NCBI GenBank assembly: GCA_944324235.1
Contig: CALUVN010000004.1
Coordinates: forward strand, 1 to 59,855
Direction: 5' to 3'
DNA from: Candidatus Gastranaerophilales bacterium
GTDB lineage: Bacteria > Cyanobacteriota > Vampirovibrionia > Gastranaerophilales > Gastranaerophilaceae
DNA: 59,855 nt
Within the stretch, counting starts at the first letter, position 1. Each line of letters starts with the position of its first letter. The translations under genes were made by a program, and so were the position numbers. Shown piece after piece: positions 18,359 through 27,025 of this stretch. Under the pieces are notes generated by a model. That model ran no database searches, was not told the DNA's origin, and saw nothing but the letters and a program-made list of their open reading frames with translations.

Positions 18359-19345
18359 GTTTGAAATTACCGCATCACGAAACTCAGTGGTTGAAGCATT
18401 TCCGCCTAAATCTGCCGTACATATACCGCCAGCCAGAGTTTTAAATAAAGCCTTTTCTATTTTTTCCGCATACAAAAACTCTTTCATGTATCTAAGCATC
18501 TCTATTGCAGAAAGTAAAAGCGCTGTTGGGTTTGCCTTATTTTGTCCTTTTATATCCGGTGCAGAACCGTGAACAGGTTCAAATACCGCGCAATCAGTCC
18601 CTATATTTGCACCTTGAGCTACACCAAGCCCGCCAATTAATCCTGCGCATAAATCGGAGACAATATCTCCGTACAAATTAGGTAATACAAGAACATCAAA
18701 CTGCTCCGGTTTTTGCACAAGCTGCATACACAGATTATCAACCAGAATTTCTCTTTTTTTAATTTGAGGATATTGCTCTGCTACTTTTCTATAGCAATCG
18801 AGAAATAATCCGTCAGATAATTTCATAATATTAGCCTTAGTAACAACGCAAACCTCACTGCGACCGTTATTTACAGCATAATCAAACGCGAATTTACAAA
18901 TTCGTTCGGAGGCTTTGCGGGTAATTATTTTAATACTCTCAGCAGTGTCTTCATCTGCTTGCCGCTCAATTCCGGCATATAAATCCTCTGTATTTTCTCT
19001 CACAACAACAATATCAACATTATCAAATCTGGTCTTTACATTAGGCAAATTTTTGCAAGGGCGCAGGTTTGCATACAAATCCAACTCTTTTCTAAGCTGA
19101 ACATTAACTGAGCGGAAACCTTTGCCGATAGGAGTTGTAACAGGAGCTTTCAGAGCAATTTTATTTTTTTTGATTGAATTCAAAACACGTTCAGGAAGCG
19201 GAACACCCTCCTTTGTAATAACATCTTCGCCGGCAGTTTGTACATCCCAATCTATTTTTAAGCCGCTTGCATCAATTATTTTTACAACTGCATCCGAAAT
19301 TTCCGGCCCTATGCCATCACCGTTTATCAAAGTCACTTTCCGCAT
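18353..19345 (-). CDS. NAD-type isocitrate/isopropylmalate dehydrogenase family protein, probably isocitrate dehydrogenase
   Basis: The family oxidatively decarboxylates beta-hydroxy acids. The 330-residue length, the opening [21 protein letters not shown], the substrate loop [31 protein letters not shown] (Ser/Asn and Arg residues typical of isocitrate rather than isopropylmalate enzymes), [14 protein letters not shown], and [19 protein letters not shown] support a short NAD-dependent isocitrate dehydrogenase of the homodimeric/IDH3-like type. No TCA-cycle neighbours are nearby. Isopropylmalate or homoisocitrate dehydrogenase is a less likely alternative. Its end overlaps the convergent 18050 gene by six bases. 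Confidence 0.85.
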   Translation of the reverse strand: MRKVTLINGDGIGPEISDAVVKIIDASGLKIDWDVQTAGEDVITKEGVPLPERVLNSIKKNKIALKAPVTTPIGKGFRSVNVQLRKELDLYANLRPCKNLPNVKTRFDNVDIVVVRENTEDLYAGIERQADEDTAESIKIITRKASERICKFAFDYAVNNGRSEVCVVTKANIMKLSDGLFLDCYRKVAEQYPQIKKREILVDNLCMQLVQKPEQFDVLVLPNLYGDIVSDLCAGLIGGLGVAQGANIGTDCAVFEPVHGSAPDIKGQNKANPTALLLSAIEMLRYMKEFLYAEKIEKALFKTLAGGICTADLGGNASTTEFRDAVISNL

Positions 19346-19463
19346 ATAATCTCCTTTTCATTTGTCTATAAAAGTAACTATACTCTTGTGTTTGTAATTT
19401 GTAAAGATGTAAATGTTAAGAAAAATTACAAAAAAAGCATTACAAAGCAATTAACGTATGAAA

Positions 19464-19480
19464 AAATACTTTATATAAAC
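19464..19480 (+). promoter_or_regulatory. Atypical core promoter, lineage motif
   Basis: AAATACTTTATATAAAC, 30 bases before ATG 19510; a shorter match to the motif at 7551, 20503 and 46262. TTACAAAG lies upstream. Confidence 0.5.
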
Positions 19481-19509
19481 AGGTAAGGTAAAAAAGGTAG
19501 GTTAATTTT

Positions 19510-20409
19510 ATGAGCGTAGGTTCAATAGGATGGAAAGCACTGTGCGCAGCAGCAAAAGGTTATGGTAAACGTGCTGCAAAATTATACCCGAGCTTTGTAT
19601 CGGGCACGGCAAATGACATCATGGCAGCAACAATGAAAAATCGAATAAAAAACAGAGCTGCAAATGAAAGCTGGTTTAAGGCAGTCAAAAACGGTTTTAA
19701 GGACGGGGTACTTGCCGCTGAAAAATTTAACAACAAAAACATAGCAAGAAACGGCGGTAGCGTCTGGAAAAATATAAAATATAATTTATCGACTATACCT
19801 GATAAAATTGCTCAGGGCTGGCGTGTTGGTGGTCAAAATGCCGTAAGACACGGCAAAAATAAGTTATGGGGAAACTTTAAGGGAATTTTTAAAGGAATAG
19901 GCACAAGAATGCCGCTTATAGGTACATTACTGCTTGCAGCAACATCATTACCGGACATCTTTAAAGCAACGGCAAACGAAGGCATAGTTTCAGGTAGCGC
20001 CGAAGTTGTAAAAGTAGCAGCTAGAGTTGGAGGTGGTACTCTTGCCGCTGCAGTCGGTACAGCACTACTCGGACCAATCGGGGGGCTCGTAGGTTATGCG
20101 GTTGGAGATTGGATAACCTCAAAAATAGTAGGTAAAAGCTACTCAGAACGCAAATATGATCAGGAACAAAAAATTGCAGAAGAAGTAGAAAAACGTGCAA
20201 CAGAAAAAGCTGCAGAAGTCGCAGCAACAGCAGGATATCAGCAAGTACCCTTCGCAGGCGGGTATAATCCGTTTCAGATGATGCAAATGCAACAATTAAT
20301 GGGCAATGGCGGTAACATTTTTGAACAGGATATTTACGGCAATCCGTTTGCATACACAGCACCTCAGCCTGAAGCATCCGAAGAAAATACAAAAAAAGCA
20401 GAAAAATAA
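19510..20409 (+). CDS. Glycine-zipper membrane-active protein, lineage-specific
   Basis: I do not recognise this 299-residue protein. Residues 1-130 are basic and helical (GSIGWKALCAAAKGYGKRAAKLYPSF; several KxxxG repeats). About 130-150 and 170-205 are hydrophobic; the latter (GGGTLAAAVGTALLGPIGG) is a glycine zipper flanked by DWITSKIVGKSY. A charged helix (EQKIAEEVEKRATEKAAEVAA) then leads to a Pro/Asn/Phe/Met-rich tail (GGYNPFQMMQMQQLMGNGG). There is no signal peptide. The next gene has the same plan, so the two are likely paralogous in design. Related plans are seen in some pore-forming or surface proteins, but no homology claim is made. Confidence 0.8.
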   Translation: MSVGSIGWKALCAAAKGYGKRAAKLYPSFVSGTANDIMAATMKNRIKNRAANESWFKAVKNGFKDGVLAAEKFNNKNIARNGGSVWKNIKYNLSTIPDKIAQGWRVGGQNAVRHGKNKLWGNFKGIFKGIGTRMPLIGTLLLAATSLPDIFKATANEGIVSGSAEVVKVAARVGGGTLAAAVGTALLGPIGGLVGYAVGDWITSKIVGKSYSERKYDQEQKIAEEVEKRATEKAAEVAATAGYQQVPFAGGYNPFQMMQMQQLMGNGGNIFEQDIYGNPFAYTAPQPEASEENTKKAEK

Positions 20410-20502
20410 ATATACATCCAATCAATTACCCCAATCCGCGGCAAATCTGAAAAGGTTTGCCGTTTTTAACATTTGTTAACAAAAGGCAATTTTATACAAG
20501 AG

Positions 20503-20522
20503 AAATACTTTATATATATAAG
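20503..20522 (+). promoter_or_regulatory. Atypical core promoter, lineage motif
   Basis: AAATACTTTATATATATAAG, 24 bases before ATG 20547, with TTTGTTAACAAAAG about 30 bases upstream of the core. Confidence 0.6.
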
Positions 20523-20546
20523 GGAAAAATTATTCACGGGGAAATT

Positions 20547-22160
20547 ATGTCTGGGAAAATTACAGCAGCGCAGCCGCAATATAATAAACAAAATGTAGAA
20601 AAATTAGTAAGATATGCAAACTATTCAGAAGTAAATCCTACAGAAATAGGACCGACTGACGGATTAGCATTTATGGCTGGTGCCGAACTTGCGGGAAAGG
20701 GTAAAAACTGGTGGAGTACAAATAAAGGGCATAGAGTTCAATCACTTAAACAAAACTTAACCCCTGATTTAACTAAAACAAAAGATTTTGTTATTGATTT
20801 TAAGAAAAATCCCGGCAACACCATAATGGAAAGATACAGACATCAAAAAGTAAACAGTATGCTTAAACGTACACCGAAAGCTCCTGTTATACAAGAGGGT
20901 GCTGCTGTTACTACTAAAATGAAAAACGCACAGGTTGTAGCTGATAAATATAAAGATGTAAGAAGACTTCTTGAAGAGGCGCAAACACTAAAAGGTGATG
21001 CATTAAAAACTGCAGCAAAAAATATAGAAATAGCACAAGCACAGGCAAAATATAATGTACACCTTGCCAAAATGAATGGTGAAATAAAGCCTAAAAGCGC
21101 TTTTGGAAAGGCCAAAAGATATATAGCAAAGAAAAGCGGTGCATCTGCAGTAAAAAGTAAATATCTTAAAACAGCAGCAAATTCATCAAAATTAAGAACA
21201 CTAAGCAAATGTGCAAAAGGTGGTAATGCACTTTTCGCAGCTGTTTCCGCAGGTGTTGCAGGACTGGAAGTCTACAATACTTATAAAACACTCGGTAAAG
21301 AAAGCGGCAACAAGCAACTTGTAAAAAGTACAGTAAATACTGCAGCAGATGTCGGAGGATGGATTTTAGGTGCAAAAGCAGGTGCAATTGCAGGTGCAGC
21401 AATCGGTTCATGCATTCCTGTTCCGGTAGTTGGAACTGTAGTCGGAGCAATTGTCGGAGTAGGCTGCGGGCTTTTAGGAAGCTGGTTGGCAGGTAAAGCC
21501 GCAAGAGCAGTAACAGGCCCTTCCGAAATGGAACTGGCAGAAAAGAAACAAGTTGAATATGCAATGGATAACCCTGAATATATGAGCGCAGTGCTTAATA
21601 CAGCTGCAAATCGAATCAATGAAGAAGTTCAAAGTGGGGCAGTTAGTGAAGATACTCAACAAATAGCAGAAGCATACAGTGAAGTTTCAGACACATTCAC
21701 ACAACAAATCGAAGGGATGGTAGCAGAAACAGATAGAGAAAACGCTTCAGCAGATACTCAGACAACACAATCACCTGAAACATCTGCAGATGAAAGAGTG
21801 GCTCAAAATGGAAAAGCTGTAAGAGCAGCTGCAGCGAAAGAGGAAGTCGTTACAACACCGGCACAATCATCAAGCACACCTTTAGTAGCAGACGCAGGTT
21901 CAAAGGTAACTGAAGAAAAAAGTGAGCAAAAAACCTCATCAGGTACAAAAGTAAAAAATCAAGAATTAAACAATATACTGGCAAAACTTAGCGCTCTAGT
22001 CGGCTACAATCCATCTGCAGACACATCATATTCGTCAGGCTTTAATCCTACGATGCCGATGCCTTTTGGATTTAGTTATACACCAATGCCAACAGTTTTT
22101 GGCTTTAACCCGATGATGAATAATTTTAACTTATTTCCTCAATTTGGATATATGGCGTAA
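20547..22160 (+). CDS. Large glycine-zipper protein, lineage-specific
   Basis: This 537-residue protein from ATG 20547 (GGGGA upstream) has no known domain. A basic N-terminal half contains KNWWSTNKGHRVQSL, echoed by the KNWWTKFKGHIMGRR of the 43811-46144 protein. A hydrophobic glycine zipper (ILGAKAGAIAGAAIG ... VVGTVVGAIVGVGCGLLGSW) sits around residues 270-320. Then come an acidic, Gln/Thr-rich disordered stretch and an aromatic-proline tail with repeated FGF and NPM elements. There is no signal peptide. The upstream in-frame extension to 20457 runs through the promoter and is rejected. It may form a membrane-inserted assembly with the 19510 product. Confidence 0.8.
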   Translation: MSGKITAAQPQYNKQNVEKLVRYANYSEVNPTEIGPTDGLAFMAGAELAGKGKNWWSTNKGHRVQSLKQNLTPDLTKTKDFVIDFKKNPGNTIMERYRHQKVNSMLKRTPKAPVIQEGAAVTTKMKNAQVVADKYKDVRRLLEEAQTLKGDALKTAAKNIEIAQAQAKYNVHLAKMNGEIKPKSAFGKAKRYIAKKSGASAVKSKYLKTAANSSKLRTLSKCAKGGNALFAAVSAGVAGLEVYNTYKTLGKESGNKQLVKSTVNTAADVGGWILGAKAGAIAGAAIGSCIPVPVVGTVVGAIVGVGCGLLGSWLAGKAARAVTGPSEMELAEKKQVEYAMDNPEYMSAVLNTAANRINEEVQSGAVSEDTQQIAEAYSEVSDTFTQQIEGMVAETDRENASADTQTTQSPETSADERVAQNGKAVRAAAAKEEVVTTPAQSSSTPLVADAGSKVTEEKSEQKTSSGTKVKNQELNNILAKLSALVGYNPSADTSYSSGFNPTMPMPFGFSYTPMPTVFGFNPMMNNFNLFPQFGYMA

Positions 22161-22162
22161 TA

Positions 22163-22192
22163 AAAAAGGTCTGATTAAATCAGACCTTTTCT
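22163..22192. terminator. Bidirectional terminator
   Basis: AAAAGGTCTGA, TTAAA loop, TCAGACCTTTT; T-rich on both strands. It serves 20547-22160 (+) and 22193-22366 (-). Confidence 0.88.
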
Positions 22193-22366
22193 TTAGAATT
22201 TAGGAAGTTTGAAGTCACGCTCGGCAATTGACGCCGTGCATTCCAAAATTTCATCAAGGAATTTGGATATCGCACGCTCCATCGAGATTACTTCTTCCTT
22301 TAGTGCTTGAAAACTTTCGTCTTTCACTTCACGCAACGCACTGTCAAATAGTTTGTCATGATACAT
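22193..22366 (-). CDS. Small helical protein of unknown function
   Basis: The protein has 57 residues, starting MYHDKLFDSALREVKDE, and is predicted to be one or two amphipathic helices with a likely coiled coil. ATG 22366 has AGGAG nine bases upstream; the in-frame GTG at 22393 has none. A terminator directly follows the stop, which supports a true gene. Composition (acid and base in near balance, few hydrophobics) suggests a cytoplasmic regulator or assembly protein, but no function can be assigned. Confidence 0.6.
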   Translation of the reverse strand: MYHDKLFDSALREVKDESFQALKEEVISMERAISKFLDEILECTASIAERDFKLPKF

Positions 22367-22489
22367 ATTTACATACTCCTGTTTATTATTCACATTCTAA
22401 ATATCGGACTTTTTCAGGGGAAACTTTAAATATTTAAACAATATTGTTACAAAATTTATTATTTATGAGATATTTTTTTTATTTTAAAG

Positions 22490-22495
22490 TAAAAT
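22490..22495 (+). promoter_or_regulatory. -10 box of leaderless udk-like gene
   Basis: TAAAAT followed by ATTAGA and ATG 22502. Six-base spacing as in the other leaderless genes. The -35 is weak. Confidence 0.55.
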
Positions 22496-22501
22496 ATTAG
22501 A

Positions 22502-23377
22502 ATGATGCGTACCTATACGCAGGAAGGTAATTTTATTTATATGATGACTGATTTTCAATTGACAAGTTATGACTATTACTCCAGCAGACGCGACATGGAA
22601 GTAATCTCAAATATAGTTGATGCACTGAATAAAATTCTTGAAGAAGATAAATCTCAGGCTCAGCCGCTATTTCTAAGAATATCAGAAAATCTTATTCTGA
22701 ATATTGCCCGCAAAGTTGTACTTGATAAGAAAAAAACTTTTCTTATCGGTATTACAGGAGAGAGTGCGTCAGGAAAAACAGTTTTTGTTGATAATACGAT
22801 TAAGGCCTGCGTAAAAGAGAAAAAAGAAGGCATTTATACAGTTATACGATGTGATGACTACTACAAAGATACATCTAAAGAACTTCTTGAAGCCGGCAGC
22901 TATGAAGAACTGTTTAAAACAGGTTTCAGCTTTGACACACCTGATGCGATAAATCTTGATTTAATGAAGGAGCATCTTATTGCGCTTAAAAACGGTGAAA
23001 CCATTACATCACCTAATTATAATTTTGTTACCTGTGAATCTGATCCGAATGGTGAGATTAAAAAGCCGGCAAAGGTAGTTTTAACCGAAGGATTATATGT
23101 TCTTAATGAAGGTCTACGCGAAATTATGGATGTAAAAGTTTATGTATTCACTCCGTTAGTAGTCCTTAAAGAGAGATGGTATAAAAGAGCTGCACTCAGA
23201 GGTAAAACAGGACAGGCTGCAGATTTACAGTTTCAAGATGTAAATAAAACGGCTCAACAATATATAAGACCGGCATATCAGATTTCAGATGCAGTCATCA
23301 ACGGACTTGTAAGTCAGGAATATATTCAGCAAATAACTGATAAAATTCTGAATACCCTGCGAGAAATTGTTTATTAG
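22502..23377 (+). CDS. Uridine kinase-like P-loop kinase
   Basis: This phosphoribulokinase/uridine kinase superfamily protein has 291 residues. The Walker A is GESASGKT (86-93); CDDYYKDTSKE is the base-binding and acidic segment typical of uridine kinases, and NYNFVTCES with VVLTEGLYVL completes the site. An extra N-terminal region of about 75 helical residues precedes the domain, longer than in standard Udk (about 210 residues). Start choice: the first ATG, 22502, sits six bases after a -10 box, whereas the second ATG pair near 22541 has a poorly spaced ribosome site. It may phosphorylate uridine/cytidine or another ribosyl substrate. Confidence 0.82.
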   Translation: MMRTYTQEGNFIYMMTDFQLTSYDYYSSRRDMEVISNIVDALNKILEEDKSQAQPLFLRISENLILNIARKVVLDKKKTFLIGITGESASGKTVFVDNTIKACVKEKKEGIYTVIRCDDYYKDTSKELLEAGSYEELFKTGFSFDTPDAINLDLMKEHLIALKNGETITSPNYNFVTCESDPNGEIKKPAKVVLTEGLYVLNEGLREIMDVKVYVFTPLVVLKERWYKRAALRGKTGQAADLQFQDVNKTAQQYIRPAYQISDAVINGLVSQEYIQQITDKILNTLREIVY

Positions 23378-23390
23378 TATTTATATTACA

Positions 23391-23422
23391 AAGAAAAGCG
23401 CCTGAATAGGCGCTGTTTCTTC
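23391..23422 (+). terminator. Terminator after the udk-like gene
   Basis: AAGAAA-AGCGCCT, GAAT loop, AGGCGCT-G-TTTCTT: long stem with pairing A/T flanks. Confidence 0.85.
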
Positions 23423-23447
23423 TGCAATTGCCGTGACTTACCGTGGA

Positions 23448-23804
23448 TTAATACTTTCTTCCGCAAGGACACATTGGCTCTTCTATAACTTCATACACAG
23501 GCATAATAATTTTCTGGCATGAATTGCATTCACTTTTTTTAGGGAAAGCTTTCGTGCAGGTTGGGCATACAGGTGCTGCTGCGCCTGTACAAGCATCGCA
23601 TTTAACTTTTTTCTCTTTACACTTACAACAGTTTTTGAATCCTGTGAACGGGTTCAAACTAAATGCAGGTTCACATGGTTCTGACAATGTATAAGTCTGA
23701 GGATTTGCATAGGTTAATGAATTTGAATTATGCCATGCAAAGGCACTGTTTACACCTAAAAACATAATTGTGCATACTGAAATAGGCAATAAAAATTTTT
23801 TCAT
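23448..23804 (-). CDS. Secreted cysteine-rich protein
   Basis: The 118-residue protein has a clear signal peptide (MKKFLLPISVCTIMFLGVNSAFA, cleavage after AFA). The mature part has a Cys-rich core with FKNCCKCKEKKVKCDACTG, VCPTCTKAFPKKSECNSCQ and a terminal CPCG, i.e. several CxxC pairs like a double zinc ribbon or a metal-binding knot. No family is recognised. It has an AGGAGT ribosome site and stands alone between two terminators. Outside the cytoplasm the Cys residues could form disulfides or bind metal. Role unknown. Confidence 0.8.
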   Translation of the reverse strand: MKKFLLPISVCTIMFLGVNSAFAWHNSNSLTYANPQTYTLSEPCEPAFSLNPFTGFKNCCKCKEKKVKCDACTGAAAPVCPTCTKAFPKKSECNSCQKIIMPVYEVIEEPMCPCGRKY

Positions 23805-23942
23805 AATAATACTCCTGGTTTAAAATAGTTCCAACCGAATAAAAAATCAGCTACATTTATATTTTAAACTTATATCAGGATATTACTATACCAACATGGG
23901 GAATCAACACTGAACTTTCGTATCAGACAGAAATAATTATAT

Positions 23943-23970
23943 TAAAAAAGGGCCGCCTATCAGGCAGCCC
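23943..23970 (-). terminator. Terminator after the SLH gene
   Basis: Minus strand GGGCTGCCT, GAT loop, AGGCGGCCC followed by six T. Confidence 0.88.
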
Positions 23971-23995
23971 CAACATATGGTTCTGTTTACTATAA

Positions 23996-25267
23996 TTATT
24001 TTACGCTTGCATCTTCAAGCAATATAACATAGATTTCTTCGCCTTGTTTTGCATTGTAGTTCAATCCAGGAGTTACCAAGCCTGTAACTAAACCAATACC
24101 AGCACCAACAGGAAGACCGATTGCAACACCTGTACCAACTTTTACAGGTTCAGGTATAAATGCAAAACCAACACCGGCACCAGTACCTACAGCACCTAAA
24201 GTAACAGTTGATAAAACAATTTTACCTGCTGTCATCCAAGGACCTTCTTTAAGTTCATAGTTTTTGTAGAAAGGTTTTGCAACTAATTTGTACTGGCTTC
24301 CGTTAGGGAAGATTACTCTGTCTAAGTGCAAATAAACACGAGCATTTTTGTTGAACCATTTAGGTTTAACAATCTCGTCAACTGTTGCAAAGAATTTTGA
24401 TCCTGCAGGGATAACAACTGTACCTTCTTCAGTACAGATATCTTTATCAGCAACAAAATAAAGAGTATCACCGGCTGCATGATATTTAGATTTGAATTTT
24501 TCATCAAAAGCAACTTCTAAAACGTTACCTTTAACAATGATTTTTCTCAAATTAGTAATTTTAACTTCATTTGATTCTGCTTTTCTAGTAACATTCAAAT
24601 GTTCAACTCTTACAACATCTTCAGACACATATTGTTTCTTAACAAGAGCAATCTTAGATTTTAATCTTGAAAGCAATACAGCAGCTTCAGCTCTGGTTAA
24701 TGCGTCATCCGGTCTCAATTCGTTAGCATTTGGATAGTTTACATAAATACCGTCAGTTAAAGTTTTAGCATAAACATATTTTGCCCAGCCAGGAACTTTG
24801 TTTGCGTCAACAAAATTAGATAAAATAGAAGTATCAGTAACTTTATCACGTGTAATATGGCTTACAACAGACTGAGCTTCTGAACGGATAAGCACCTTAG
24901 AAGGTTGGAAAGTTTTATTCGGATATCCATAAACCAATCCAAGCTGTTGAGAACGCAAAATAGCACCATAGTCAGGATCTGAAGAAGATACATCCTTAAA
25001 TGTATTTTGGATTTTAATATCAAGATTGTCATTTGATAAAAGTTTTAATAAAGATTTAACAAATTCAACCCTGGTAACAACTTCTTCAGGATAGAAGTTA
25101 GTAGACGCATCAAGCGTCATGATGTCATTAGAAACGACATCTGCAATTTCTTTTTGTGCCCAGTAATCTTTGCTTACATCGGCAATACCGTCATAAGCAA
25201 AAACAGGCACTGCAGTTGCTGCAAGTAGACCTAAAGCAACAACACCTGTAGATAATAAATTTCTCAT
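23996..25267 (-). CDS. S-layer homology (SLH) domain exported protein
   Basis: The 423-residue protein has a signal peptide (cleavage near VFA, residue 24). Three SLH units follow (about 25-70, 85-135 and 145-205), with conserved TRVEFVKSLL, IRSEAQSVVS and TRAEAAVLLSRL blocks; this domain binds pyruvylated envelope polysaccharide. A beta-rich middle (VVIPAGSKFFATVDEIVK) and a C-terminal glycine-zipper segment (GAVGTGAGVGFAF...GLPVGAGIGLVTGLV) suggest a second envelope contact, perhaps outer membrane. The csaB gene at 387 would provide the ligand. GAGGAAG precedes the ATG. It is likely a major wall-outer membrane linker, by analogy with SLH proteins of Cyanobacteria. Confidence 0.88.
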   Translation of the reverse strand: MRNLLSTGVVALGLLAATAVPVFAYDGIADVSKDYWAQKEIADVVSNDIMTLDASTNFYPEEVVTRVEFVKSLLKLLSNDNLDIKIQNTFKDVSSSDPDYGAILRSQQLGLVYGYPNKTFQPSKVLIRSEAQSVVSHITRDKVTDTSILSNFVDANKVPGWAKYVYAKTLTDGIYVNYPNANELRPDDALTRAEAAVLLSRLKSKIALVKKQYVSEDVVRVEHLNVTRKAESNEVKITNLRKIIVKGNVLEVAFDEKFKSKYHAAGDTLYFVADKDICTEEGTVVIPAGSKFFATVDEIVKPKWFNKNARVYLHLDRVIFPNGSQYKLVAKPFYKNYELKEGPWMTAGKIVLSTVTLGAVGTGAGVGFAFIPEPVKVGTGVAIGLPVGAGIGLVTGLVTPGLNYNAKQGEEIYVILLEDASVK

Positions 25268-25437
25268 GTTTACTTCCTCATATTCTATAAACAGTAACCA
25301 TCAAGTTTGCACTCAGTATAACTCATAATAATAATTTTGTAAACCCACATAACATATAAATATAATCTTGAAAAAATTTTTTCAGCAAAATAAAATTTAT
25401 ATGGGATACCCCTTTACACATAAGAAAGAAGGCTGAA

Positions 25438-26874
25438 ATGAAACATTACACAATGACAAAGATTGTTGCGACACTTGGGCCTGCAACATCAACAAAAGCG
25501 GACATAAAAAGATTATTCGATGCAGGAGTCACTATGTTCCGACTGAATTCATCACATGAAACTCCTGCAGTACATCAAGAAAGATTGAATTTTATAAGAG
25601 AAATCGAAAAAGAAGAAAAAACTCTTATTCCGGTATTGCTAGACCTGCAAGGTCCGAAAATAAGAATCGGTGAACTGAAAGAAAGTTTCGAAATCAAAAA
25701 AGGCGAAATTTTAAAATTCAAACACCAAAAGGAAATGGTTGACGGCATAATACCTGTTGACTATGAAGGAATTGCAGATGACGTAAAACCAGGAGAAAAA
25801 ATCCTGATAGATGACGGTAAATTACAACTTACAGTTGTAGCTGTAGAAGATGGAGTTATTAGCGCTAAAGTTGAGACAGGCGGACTTTTAAAAAAGAGAA
25901 AGGGTCTTAATATTCCGGGAGCTACAGGAAGCATAGACGTATTAACTCAACAAGACTTTGAATACGTAAACTTTGCTGTAACAAACAATATTGACTACCT
26001 CGGTCTCTCCTTTGTCAGAACAGGCGATGATGTAAAAAAACTAAGAAAAATTCTTGACAACATGAATTCTCAAGTAAAAATCATCTCTAAAATTGAAAAA
26101 CCTCAGGCTGTTGAAAATATTGATGAAATTATTTCACTTTCGGACGGTATAATGGTAGCAAGAGGTGACTTAGGTATTGAAATTTCTACAGAAAAAGTGC
26201 CTATTGTTCAAAAAGATATCATCAGAAAAGCAAATATGAACAGAAAAGTTGTAATCGTTGCAACTCAAATGCTCGAAAGCATGATTGAAAATCCTATTCC
26301 TACACGTGCAGAAACTTCTGACGTAGCTAATGCAATTTTTGACGGAGCAGATGCAGTTATGCTTTCCGGAGAAACTGCTGCAGGTAAATATCCTGAAGAA
26401 GCTGTTCACATTATGAAAATGATTGCTGATAACGTTGAATCAAGCAATTTCCTTGAAAGAAACTGCTTCTCCAAAAATATGATTGAAAGCATCGCTAACC
26501 AATCAATGGCAATCGGCATGGCTATAACTGATATTATTAAAAATATTGATGTAAAAGCTATTGTTACAATAACAGCAAGCGGTTACACTCCAAAATTTTT
26601 GTCTGAATCCAGACCTAGTGTTCCAATATTTGCTTGCTGCCCGCAAAAAACAACTTGCAGAGGTATCAAATTATACAGAGGCATCTATCCGATTGACCTC
26701 CAAATTGAAGGAAAAATCGATAAACAAACTCTTAGAAAAATTGACGATTTCTTCCTTAATAAAATGGAATATGCTAAAGGTGATATAGTTGTATTTACCG
26801 GTTCAATTCCTCAACTTTTAACCGGCGGTACAAACTTTATTAAAATCCATGAACTCGGTTCTACCGACAACTAG
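25438..26874 (+). CDS. pyk: Pyruvate kinase
   Basis: Pyruvate kinase converts phosphoenolpyruvate and ADP to pyruvate and ATP. The 478-residue length matches bacterial type. Seen: MTKIVATLGPATSTKADIKRL, FRLNSSHETP (substrate-binding Asn/Ser), LLDLQGPKIRIG, ISKIEKPQAVENIDEII (catalytic Lys), MVARGDLGIEI, VATQMLESMIENPIPTRAE and FDGADAVMLSGETAAGKYP. The C-terminal domain is about 120 residues, without the extra PEP-utiliser domain found in Bacillus. It stands as a single gene with its own terminator. Confidence 0.97.
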   Translation: MKHYTMTKIVATLGPATSTKADIKRLFDAGVTMFRLNSSHETPAVHQERLNFIREIEKEEKTLIPVLLDLQGPKIRIGELKESFEIKKGEILKFKHQKEMVDGIIPVDYEGIADDVKPGEKILIDDGKLQLTVVAVEDGVISAKVETGGLLKKRKGLNIPGATGSIDVLTQQDFEYVNFAVTNNIDYLGLSFVRTGDDVKKLRKILDNMNSQVKIISKIEKPQAVENIDEIISLSDGIMVARGDLGIEISTEKVPIVQKDIIRKANMNRKVVIVATQMLESMIENPIPTRAETSDVANAIFDGADAVMLSGETAAGKYPEEAVHIMKMIADNVESSNFLERNCFSKNMIESIANQSMAIGMAITDIIKNIDVKAIVTITASGYTPKFLSESRPSVPIFACCPQKTTCRGIKLYRGIYPIDLQIEGKIDKQTLRKIDDFFLNKMEYAKGDIVVFTGSIPQLLTGGTNFIKIHELGSTDN

Positions 26875-26905
26875 TTCTTTATTTTTGAACAAAATATAAA
26901 ATAAA

Positions 26906-26936
26906 AAGCCCCTTTTTTAAGGGGCTGAATTTTTGT
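26906..26936. terminator. Bidirectional terminator after pyk
   Basis: AAAAAGCCCCTT, TTTT loop, AAGGGGCT-GAATTTTT. On the minus strand the same hairpin ends in CTTTTTATTTT, closing the candidate RNA starting near 27025. Confidence 0.88.
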
Positions 26937-27025
26937 TTAGGAAGGTAGGAATAGGAATTTGTCTCTCTTTTTTAAACGGAATATATTAAATCTCTCTCTT
27001 AATATCGTGTTTTGTTATTTATATC
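26906..27025 (-). ncRNA. Candidate small RNA or gene relic behind a duplicated promoter
   Basis: A minus-strand promoter region (27014-27085) matches 61 of 72 bases of the 46226-46297 region without gaps. Downstream there is no ORF, only about 120 bases ending at the strong hairpin shared with pyk. A pyrimidine-rich element at 26936-26959 matches 20 of 24 bases of 46493-46516, which lies 3' of the 54-residue gene. Either the coding part was lost or this is an RNA gene. Transcription is inferred. Confidence 0.45.

Noticed and set aside
21166-21564. 132-residue Leu-rich minus-strand ORF
   Set aside because: It mirrors the Ala/Gly/Lys codons of the 20547 gene and has no ribosome site.
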